NCBI GenBank assembly: GCA_030666985.1
Contig: DAOUWT010000167.1
Coordinates: forward strand, 1-6,201
Length of the DNA stretch: 6,201 nucleotides
Reading direction: 5' to 3'
DNA from: Chloroflexota bacterium
GTDB taxonomy: Bacteria > Chloroflexota > Anaerolineae > Anaerolineales > UBA11858
Numbering within the stretch: position 1 is the stretch's first letter; every line of letters starts with the position of its first letter. The position numbers and the translations under genes were made by a program. Positions 1 through 4,191 of the stretch are shown piece by piece. A model generated the notes under the pieces. It ran no database searches and was not told where the DNA came from. It saw nothing but the letters and a program-made list of their open reading frames with translations.

Positions 1-126
1 CATTACCTGGGCGCATATCTGGGATGGACATTCGCCAGCATTGGCCCCCTCAACACCGGGCTAGGAACGGCGCTTAGCGTGCTATTTATGATCCTGGGGA
101 ATTGGCTGGGGAAGGGAAATGAGTGA
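1..126 (+). CDS. C-terminal end of a membrane protein (5' part outside window)
   Basis: Frame 1 is open from the first base to a TGA at 124-126, giving 41 residues. They are hydrophobic, with one clear membrane segment (TALSVLFMILGNWL) followed by a short charged end, GKGNE. The GNWLGK stretch loosely recalls the GNYLPK motif of SdpI/DUF1648-type membrane proteins. A fragment this short cannot settle the family, and I treat that as a hint only. The gene runs in the same direction as the Nudix gene that starts 35 bp later, so the two could share a transcript. Its stop codon lies inside the first copy of a 14-bp direct repeat. Confidence 0.6.
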   Translation, partial: HYLGAYLGWTFASIGPLNTGLGTALSVLFMILGNWLGKGNE

Positions 127-155
127 AACGTGAGGAGTGAGGAGTGAAACGTGAG
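121..155. repeat. 14-bp direct repeat pair between the first two genes
   Basis: GAGTGAAACGTGAG occurs at 121-134 and again at 142-155, separated by the related heptamer GAGTGAG. The unit is built from GTGA-type words and contains GAAACGT, which is complementary to the ACGTTTC units at 843-870 on the other side of the Nudix gene. The repeat fills almost the whole 35-bp gap and overlaps the preceding stop codon. It also supplies the only purine-rich sequence upstream of the Nudix start, although its GGAG words sit rather far from the ATG. Confidence 0.75.
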
Positions 156-160
156 AAGTT

Positions 161-772
161 ATGACATTGACAACAAACGAGATTAGAAAACACCTAAGAA
201 ATGCTCACACAGCTAAAAATCCCCTTCTGCAGCGTTTTGCTGAGAGGTTACCAGCAACAGCTTCCCTGCAAGCGGCGGCGGTGTTGATGCCCTTGCTCCA
301 AGACGCTGGGGCGTGGCATTTACTTTTCATCAAGCGCACACAACATCCCCACGACCGGCACAGCGGACAAGTGGCTTTTCCGGGGGGAGGCGCGGACGGG
401 GGCGACAACGATCTCACGCAAACCGCCCTGCGAGAGGCACAAGAGGAAATTGGTCTTGCGCCCTCGGATGTGAAGGTACTGGGCCGCCTCCACGATTTGC
501 TCACCGTCACACGCTATCGCGTCACGCCCGTCGTGGGGCAAATCCCATGGCCTTATGCTCTCGAACCTGACCTCAACGAGGTCAGCCGCATTTTCACTAT
601 CCCCCTGGCGTGGCTGGCTGACCCTGGCAATTACGAAGTTCGCCCCTGGACTCCGTTTCAGGGAAAAGTTGAGCCATATCCCATTATTTTCTATAAAGAG
701 TACGCGGGGGAAATCCTGTGGGGTGCCAGCGCAAGGATGGTGGTGGAGTTGATGGAGCGTTTAATCCGCTAA
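161..772 (+). CDS. Nudix hydrolase, CoA pyrophosphatase (NudL/UPF0035) type
   Basis: This 203-residue protein belongs to the Nudix family. Residues 55-77 match the UPF0035 signature found in coenzyme A pyrophosphatases (LLFIKR, then several His/Arg, then FPGG). It runs straight into the Nudix box, with REAQEEIGL at 91-99, where Glu95 and Glu96 should bind the divalent metal. As in other members of this subgroup, the classical G-x5-E part is degenerate (GGADGGDND). Known relatives cleave CoA or its derivatives to 4'-phosphopantetheine and 3',5'-ADP, and are cytosolic in bacteria. The length is close to that of E. coli NudL (about 190 residues), so the gene looks complete. The ATG at 161 has only a weak purine-rich site (GAGAAG) just upstream. 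The stop codon lies inside a decamer array. Substrate choice within the Nudix family cannot be proven from sequence. Confidence 0.9.
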   Translation: MTLTTNEIRKHLRNAHTAKNPLLQRFAERLPATASLQAAAVLMPLLQDAGAWHLLFIKRTQHPHDRHSGQVAFPGGGADGGDNDLTQTALREAQEEIGLAPSDVKVLGRLHDLLTVTRYRVTPVVGQIPWPYALEPDLNEVSRIFTIPLAWLADPGNYEVRPWTPFQGKVEPYPIIFYKEYAGEILWGASARMVVELMERLIR

Positions 773-799
773 TCTGCACTAATCTTCGCTAATCTTCCC
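762..799. repeat. Degenerate decamer tandem array overlapping the Nudix stop
   Basis: Units with consensus TAATCNNCNC follow one another at 770-779, 780-789 and 790-799 (TAATCTGCAC, TAATCTTCGC, TAATCTTCCC). A partial related unit, TAATCCGC, at 762-769 is the end of the coding sequence. The TAA stop of the Nudix gene (770-772) is the start of the first full unit, so the array grew from, or inserted precisely at, the end of the gene. Confidence 0.75.
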
Positions 800-811
800 A
801 ACCCGTATAGA

Positions 812-865
812 GTGATGCGTGAAGCGTGATGAAAGCCTGGTTACGTTTCACGTTTCACGTCTCAC
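812..865. other. Imperfect 18-bp hairpin between convergent genes
   Basis: GTGATGCGTGAAGCGTGA at 812-829 can pair with TCACGTTTCACGTCTCAC at 848-865 across an 18-nt loop. There is one mismatch and three G-T wobbles. The right arm is part of the heptamer array. No T-run follows on either strand, so it is not a textbook rho-independent terminator. It could still end or protect both converging transcripts, since it lies between the + Nudix gene and the - lipoprotein gene. Confidence 0.55.
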
Positions 866-873
866 GTCTCACG
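843..873. repeat. Heptamer tandem array (ACGTTTC/ACGTCTC)
   Basis: There are four exact-period heptamers: ACGTTTC at 843-849 and 850-856, then ACGTCTC at 857-863 and 864-870, with a partial ACG at 871-873. The reverse complement (GAAACGT/GAGACGT) matches the core of the direct repeats at 121-155. The Nudix gene is therefore bracketed by the same word family in opposite orientations. Confidence 0.85.
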
Positions 874-900
874 AATTCTGGAGACATCATGGGAATTGAG

Positions 901-940
901 AGACTGAGGGACTAACAGACTACAAGACTACGAGACTACT
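901..940. repeat. Octamer tandem array (AGACTACN x5)
   Basis: Five consecutive 8-bp units fill 901-940 exactly: AGACTGAG, GGACTAAC, AGACTACA, AGACTACG and AGACTACT. The last unit contains the TAG stop codon (reverse strand, 936-938) of the lipoprotein gene, mirroring the way the decamer array overlaps the Nudix stop. Confidence 0.8.
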
Positions 941-1547
941 CCCCCTCCACTCCCACCAACCGCACCGCGTCAATCTCATTCCACCCCAATCCCAAAACTG
1001 ATTGATCCACAGTGATGCGGATTGTGTCTGATTTAAAGTCCAATTCCTCAACTGGAACCGCAAGAGAGTATGGGCAAGGACGATCCACTACAACGGGAGA
1101 ATCTTGATAAACAACTATATATTCACCGTCAGGGTCTAAGACTTCCACCTTGACGACTTGATTAGGGTTAAAGCTCTGGATGATGATGATCTCAGAAACG
1201 TAGACGGGGGTTTCGTAAGTGAGGTCCAGCGTGGCAACTTCGTCGCTGACGGCGGAGGCCCAGGCAAATTGGTAATCCCCGCACCCAGGCGCGTCAGGCG
1301 GGCCGGTAGCCTGTTCGGCGCCCCATTCGGGTTCAACGTACACGGAGCTGGCTTCTGCCGCCACAGCCCACTGCCGGAGGAGCGGTTGGTACTCGGCCCA
1401 TCCCGGCGGGGTAGGCTCGAAGGCTCGATCTATCACCCCTGGGGTCGGGGCAGCCGTTCCATCGCCCCTCCCGGTCTGACACGCGCCAACTCCCAAGCTC
1501 AAGAATAAAAGCAACCATACAAGGATAAACCTTTTTTTATCTAACAT
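936..1547 (-). CDS. Secreted lipoprotein with a galactose-binding-like beta-sandwich domain
   Basis: This 203-residue protein starts with a lipoprotein signal peptide: basic KKR at 4-6, a hydrophobic core at 8-20, and the lipobox VGAC with Cys23 as the expected lipidation site. A Thr/Pro/Gly-rich linker (24-48) leads to one domain of about 140 residues. It carries QATGPPD at 79-85, a Cys at 89 and another at 158 that might form a disulfide, a run of beta strands (EIIIIQSF, VVKVEVLD, YIVVYQDS), and WNEIDAVRLVG near the end. This pattern resembles discoidin/F5-8 type C-like sandwiches in exported proteins, where the strands SFNPNQVVKVEVLD and the final NEIDAV recur. Its ligand is unknown. The ATG is well supported by AGGTGA (reverse complement of 1554-1559) six bases upstream. 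No linked gene explains its role, and it appears to be a single-gene unit converging on the Nudix gene. Confidence 0.8.
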   Translation of the reverse strand: MLDKKRFILVWLLLFLSLGVGACQTGRGDGTAAPTPGVIDRAFEPTPPGWAEYQPLLRQWAVAAEASSVYVEPEWGAEQATGPPDAPGCGDYQFAWASAVSDEVATLDLTYETPVYVSEIIIIQSFNPNQVVKVEVLDPDGEYIVVYQDSPVVVDRPCPYSLAVPVEELDFKSDTIRITVDQSVLGLGWNEIDAVRLVGVEGE

Positions 1548-1611
1548 ATCAGCTCACCTGGTACACAACGGCGGAAGGTGATTATTCAGCTCCCGTGGAT
1601 TTTTGGGGGGA

Positions 1612-1736
1612 GGGTGCGCCACGTGGGGGCGTGAGACCAACCCCCAAGCGTGGCACGCACGCCCAAACGGGGAAAAACCATGGGGATTGGCGCACGCCGG
1701 GGCGGGGTTTTCCCCCTAGCCCGTGGGCTGCGCACC
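1612..1736. other. GC-rich, self-complementary intergenic element
   Basis: The 314-bp gap between the lipoprotein start and the L25 stop holds no convincing gene, but much of it can fold. GCCACG (1618-1623) pairs with CGTGGC (1649-1654), with inner GGGGG (1625-1629)/CCCCC (1641-1645) and outer GTGC (1614-1617)/GCAC (1657-1660). GGGGAAAA (1669-1676) pairs with TTTTCCCC (1708-1715). GGTGCGC (1613-1619) is the inverse of GCGCACC (1730-1736). Nested inverted repeats like these suggest a structured RNA or, more likely, a non-coding repeat element. Short open frames here run into the L25 gene antisense and look accidental. Confidence 0.45.
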
Positions 1737-1795
1737 GTGTCCCCAGCCGCTTGCGTCCCCGTCAATATCCAACGAAAAGTGAAGGGTTACAAAAG

Positions 1796-1834
1796 AAAAC
1801 ATCCCCCAGGCACAGAACGCGGGGGATGTTTTTT
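1796..1834 (-). terminator. Rho-independent terminator after the L25 gene (also works on +)
   Basis: AAAACATCCCCC (1796-1807) and GGGGGATGTTTT (1821-1832) form a perfect 12-bp stem around a 13-nt loop. On the minus strand the stem is followed by TTTTCTTTT, about 30 bases past the L25 stop, which is ideal placement. On the plus strand it ends in six T (1829-1834), so it can stop transcription from both sides. Confidence 0.9.
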
Positions 1835-1861
1835 GCAGTTATCTACATGACCTCAAGAGGA

Positions 1862-2518
1862 TTACTCCCCTTCAACTTCCTCCTCTTCACCCTTTTCTCC
1901 GAGGTCTTCGAGTTCTTCTAAGAGACCAACTTCCTCTTCCTCTTCAACTTCAAGCTCCATAAGCGTGAGAGCGGAAACAACGATAATAATATCATCGGGG
2001 TCATTCAAAATCTCCACTTTGTCCGAGACTTTTATATCCCGCACAAGAATATTATCACCGATTTCCTCCAAGCCCGAAATATCTACTGAAATAACATCAG
2101 GCAAGTGTTGGGCCTGAGCCTCTATGTCAAGGTTTTCCAAACCTGTAACCAACATGGCCTCGAAGTCACTTAGGGCAGGGGCTTCTCCTTCGGTAACGAC
2201 AGGAACTGTTGTGGTGATCATTTCAGTCAAGGAAACAGCTTGGAAGTCAACGTGAAGCAAATTCCGCTTGATAATAGTCCGCTGCACTTCCCTGACCAAT
2301 GACAGATGGTCTTCCCCATCAACTCCAACTGTTACCAAAGTGTTAGCGCCAATTTCAGCCAACAATTGGCGGGTTTCTTTGGTATCTACGGTAATAGGCG
2401 TGGGTTCGATCTCGCCTCCGTAAATTATGGCCGGAAGCTTGCCCTCACTCCGAAGGGCTTTGACCTTCTTTCCAATCACTTCACGCCGGGCAGCTTTCAA
2501 AACAAATTTCTTCTTCAT
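1862..2518 (-). CDS. rplY: 50S ribosomal protein L25 (TL5/CTC two-domain form)
   Basis: This 218-residue L25 of the CTC type binds 5S rRNA in the large subunit. Residues 1-95 form the 5S-binding domain, with the family hallmarks REVIGKKVKALRSEGKLPAIIYGG (11-35) and HVDFQAV (89-95). Residues 100-185 form the CTC/TL5 C-terminal domain (VPVVTEGEAPALSD, LPDVISVDISGL). An acidic tail (188-218) follows, with 18 Asp/Glu in 31 residues, coded by a polypurine tract. The frame stays open upstream to an ATG at 2713, but I choose the ATG at 2516-2518. Homology starts exactly at MKKKFVLKA, a strong AGGAAGGA site lies about 10 bases upstream, and the extra 65 codons would run through a long hairpin and do not resemble L25. 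A terminator follows the gene, so it appears monocistronic. Confidence 0.95.
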   Translation of the reverse strand: MKKKFVLKAARREVIGKKVKALRSEGKLPAIIYGGEIEPTPITVDTKETRQLLAEIGANTLVTVGVDGEDHLSLVREVQRTIIKRNLLHVDFQAVSLTEMITTTVPVVTEGEAPALSDFEAMLVTGLENLDIEAQAQHLPDVISVDISGLEEIGDNILVRDIKVSDKVEILNDPDDIIIVVSALTLMELEVEEEEEVGLLEELEDLGEKGEEEEVEGE

Positions 2519-2586
2519 ACTTTCTTTATCCTTCCTCGGAGCGCCTCTCACTACTGCTAAGTGGAGAATTTTCCATAAATAACTTC

Positions 2587-2629
2587 TTCTCAGGAACGCG
2601 GTTCCTTGGAGGAACCGCGTTCCTGAGAA
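2587..2629. repeat. Long perfect hairpin in the L25 leader
   Basis: TTCTCAGGAACGCGGTTCC (2587-2605) and its exact reverse complement (2611-2629) flank TTGGA. The outer loop bases also pair, giving a 20-bp stem. Each arm holds a smaller inverted word (GGAAC-GCG-GTTCC), so the element could switch between one long and two short hairpins. It lies about 70 bases upstream of the L25 start codon and has no T-run. It is either a dispersed palindromic repeat or part of the L25 leader. Confidence 0.8.
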
Positions 2630-2669
2630 TGTTCCCTGAGCAGAGTTACCTTCGCTCCTCTTGATAACG

Positions 2670-2687
2670 CTCCGGCTTATTCCGGAG
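2670..2687. other. Small hairpin in the L25 leader
   Basis: CTCCGG (2670-2675) pairs with CCGGAG (2682-2687) over a 6-nt loop. It lies between the upstream terminator and the 20-bp hairpin. If transcription of L25 begins upstream of it, the leader would contain two consecutive hairpins. No known ribosomal-protein leader motif was recognised. Confidence 0.4.
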
Positions 2688-2711
2688 ACTAATAAAACGA
2701 AAACCCTCCAC

Positions 2712-2744
2712 AAAAAAAGGGCGTCACCATAGAGAGCGGTGACG
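2712..2744 (-). terminator. Rho-independent terminator upstream of L25
   Basis: On the minus strand CGTCACC and GGTGACG (+ positions 2738-2744 and 2722-2728) form a 7-bp stem with a 9-nt loop. CCC and seven T (2712-2718) follow. It most simply ends the ceramidase-like transcript, whose stop is 175 bases upstream. It could instead act as an attenuator if L25 transcripts begin further up. Confidence 0.75.
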
Positions 2745-2787
2745 TAAACACTGCCTCACATTTTATCGGGGTGAGAGAGATTAGTCA

Positions 2788-2985
2788 ATGGGCGAATGGC
2801 AAGGGGATTCGAAGCGACGAGCGCATCAACTGTACAAAGAAGCCCTAATACGTTTGCGCCAATCGTCTGTTAGTTACCAACTGAGAAGCTTGTTGGACAA
2901 GCAATCGGTGGCTGATTATCAAGCTGTGGCTGACGAGACGCCAGCCCTTGCCTCCACGCGGTACAGGCTTAACCAACTCAGGTAA
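2788..2985 (+). CDS. Possible small protein of unknown function
   Basis: This 65-codon frame starts with ATG. I do not recognise the protein. The first 44 codons fill the gap between the L25-side terminator and the end of the ceramidase-like gene. They look helix-forming and charged (SKRRAHQLYKEALIRLRQ). The last 67 bases run antisense over the end of the ceramidase-like gene. The ribosome-site candidate GGGGTGAG is about 13 bases from the ATG, which is poor spacing, and no promoter was found. It may be chance, a remnant, or a real small gene. Confidence 0.25.
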   Translation: MGEWQGDSKRRAHQLYKEALIRLRQSSVSYQLRSLLDKQSVADYQAVADETPALASTRYRLNQLR

Positions 2986-3662
2986 AGCACAACGCCGTCC
3001 AATAAATGCCAAAGAAAATGCGTCCCAAGCGGCCAAGCGGCGCACCACCACATATCCACGGTTCTAGCCGTGAGCGCCACAGCAAAGAGGATTGTCGCAA
3101 CAATCAGCAATTGCGTTCCGGACGGTGAATGTTTCGCCGCCAATCCTGCATAGAGACCCATCATCAATAATGCCGGGAGATAGACTTCGGAACCATTCAA
3201 GTCAAAGGGAATCCAAAAACTAAGAACGGTGAGAACAAGGTACAGTCCAAACAGGCCACCTGTTTTCAAGCCCCCAAATTCCATCGCAAAGCGCGGATAA
3301 CACCACAGGAATATCAACTGAAAGGCGAAAATCGACAGAACGTCAGCTAGTTGGGCCCATGGCGTTGCGAAGGTGTGAAACAGGAAACTGCCAATACCAA
3401 TTAGAATCATCAAATCAGCCAAGAGCCACATATATAACGGCTTTGGGCCAGTTTTGTATAACAATGTGATTGCTCCGATCCCAGCGACAATGAAGGAAAG
3501 GTTGGTGAGCGCGTTGACTGGCTCAGACCAAAAACTCCCGTCCGTGCGCTCGCAATAGTAGTCGATTCCCCTCATGCTAAATGGAAGACGGCCTAAAATG
3601 AGGAAGGCTGAAAAACCAAGAATCAAGATTAAAAAGAGAATTACTAAATATGTTTTATACAT
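2919..3662 (-). CDS. Ceramidase-family (CREST) integral membrane hydrolase
   Basis: This 247-residue multi-pass protein resembles alkaline ceramidases. Hydrophobic segments are seen near 5-23, 51-69, 78-96, 105-122, 136-152, 160-176, 183-200 and 216-234. The CREST active-site pattern is complete: Ser92-x3-His96 (SFLFH), Asp107, and His215-x3-His219 (HFLWH). The Ser, +4 His, +15 Asp spacing is the same as Ser77/His81/Asp92 of human ACER3, in which three His bind zinc. The N-terminal YCER...SEPVNALTN (36-54) parallels the Ca2+-site segment DWCE...EFWNTVSN of ACER3. Family members hydrolyse amide bonds of ceramide-type lipids within the membrane. The substrate in this organism is unknown, because no sphingolipid gene is present here. 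The ATG is preceded by AAGGA at six bases. It stands alone between two terminators. Confidence 0.85.
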   Translation of the reverse strand: MYKTYLVILFLILILGFSAFLILGRLPFSMRGIDYYCERTDGSFWSEPVNALTNLSFIVAGIGAITLLYKTGPKPLYMWLLADLMILIGIGSFLFHTFATPWAQLADVLSIFAFQLIFLWCYPRFAMEFGGLKTGGLFGLYLVLTVLSFWIPFDLNGSEVYLPALLMMGLYAGLAAKHSPSGTQLLIVATILFAVALTARTVDMWWCAAWPLGTHFLWHLLDGVVLYLSWLSLYRVEARAGVSSATA

Positions 3663-3745
3663 TGTTTGTCCTTATAAACGAGGAGGCAAAGGATATAAAA
3701 GAACCAGAAGAAACAGAAGAATGAAAGGATTCTCCATTATTTCTG

Positions 3746-3829
3746 AAAAAACCCCTTGACGACATACGTACCTTATGGCATAATAACCGTCGCTCCTTGG
3801 CTTGCCCCCCTCAAGTCAAGGGGTTTTTT
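3746..3829 (-). terminator. 15-bp inverted repeat acting as terminator after the receiver gene
   Basis: AAAAAACCCCTTGAC (3746-3760) and its exact reverse complement (3815-3829) flank a 54-nt loop. Read on the minus strand, the second arm is GTCAAGGGGTTTTTT, a stem ending in six T, just after the receiver gene's stop at 3832. The loop is unusually long for a terminator and contains a promoter on the opposite strand. The stop of the minus-strand operon here is likely; the role of the long loop is unknown. Confidence 0.7.
3756..3784 (+). promoter_or_regulatory. Near-consensus sigma-70 promoter inside the inverted repeat
   Basis: TTGACG (3756-3761) and CATAAT (3779-3784) are spaced by exactly 17 bp. 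The -35 box overlaps the left arm of the inverted repeat. A palindrome, TTATG-G-CATAA (3773-3783), overlaps the -10 box and could be an operator. Transcription would start near 3791 and point toward the 3' end of the receiver gene, antisense to it. No plus-strand gene follows. Confidence 0.55.
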
Positions 3830-3830
3830 T
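3795..3830 (+). terminator. Terminator hairpin directly after the + promoter
   Basis: CCTTGGCTTG (3795-3804) pairs with CAAGTCAAGG (3812-3821) as a 10-bp stem with one G-U pair and a 7-nt C-rich loop. GG and seven T (3824-3830) follow. A transcript from the promoter at 3756-3784 would be only about 40 nt long, consisting almost wholly of this hairpin. Longer + transcripts could use the larger 15-bp stem instead. Confidence 0.65.
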
Positions 3831-3831
3831 G

Positions 3832-4191
3832 TTAAGAAGCCAAACGCGAGGCCAAAGTCCGCAATTGGAGGGGGCTAACGGGTTTGAGGAGCACTAAATC
3901 GCTCTCCCCTCTCAATTCCTCACCCCGCGCTGAATCGGCTGTGACCAACATGACCCGCGTCTCCGCCAACCGTTCAGTAGCCCTAATAAATCTCAATATT
4001 TCCTTGCCGGAAACGCCAGGCAGGTGAACGTCCAGAACAACCACGTCAGGCACAATCTCGGCCAAACGCTCCATGGCCGCCTCTCCATCCAGGATGGATT
4101 CGGTTTCGAACCCGGCTCCTTCTAAGGCCAAGTTGAAAATCTCAGCGATATCCCTGTCATCCTCAACTATCAAAGCGAAAGGTTTCGTCAT
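3832..4191 (-). CDS. Single-domain response regulator (receiver only)
   Basis: This 119-residue protein consists of a receiver domain and nothing else. The acidic pocket is Glu10-Asp11-Asp12, the phospho-acceptor is Asp54 in VVVLDVHLPG, the switch Thr is Thr84 (MLVTAD) and the conserved Lys is Lys103 in LLKPVS. There is no DNA-binding or enzymatic output domain, so it should act like CheY or Spo0F: by binding a partner protein or passing phosphate on. Its ATG overlaps the kinase stop as ATGA. A perfect AGGAGG lies seven bases upstream inside the kinase gene, so the two are translationally coupled. The kinase encoded just before it is the obvious phosphate donor. A long inverted-repeat terminator follows its stop. 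Confidence 0.93.
   Translation of the reverse strand: MTKPFALIVEDDRDIAEIFNLALEGAGFETESILDGEAAMERLAEIVPDVVVLDVHLPGVSGKEILRFIRATERLAETRVMLVTADSARGEELRGESDLVLLKPVSPLQLRTLASRLAS

Noticed and set aside
1595..1921. 108-codon + frame across the GC-rich gap
   Set aside because: It is Arg/Pro/Gly-rich low-complexity translation. It crosses the terminator hairpin and ends antisense inside the L25 gene, with no ribosome site.
2600..2629. GGAACCGCG resembling the T-box antiterminator word
   Set aside because: The minus-strand context AAGGAACCGCG lacks the full GGGTGG part. It lies in a perfect palindrome, and L25 is not a T-box-regulated type of gene.
2519..2713. 65-residue N-terminal extension of L25
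   Set aside because: L25 homology begins at the ATG at 2518, which has a good ribosome site. The extension is coded by the 20-bp palindrome and the leader.
2775..2830. tRNA-like TTCGAATC word on the minus strand
   Set aside because: The flanking bases do not form a T-arm stem, and no acceptor or anticodon arm could be drawn.
3746..3830. Integron attC site or transposon end
   Set aside because: No GTTRRRY/RYYYAAC core pairs in the right places, no integrase and no target duplication. Terminator and promoter signals explain the sequence better.
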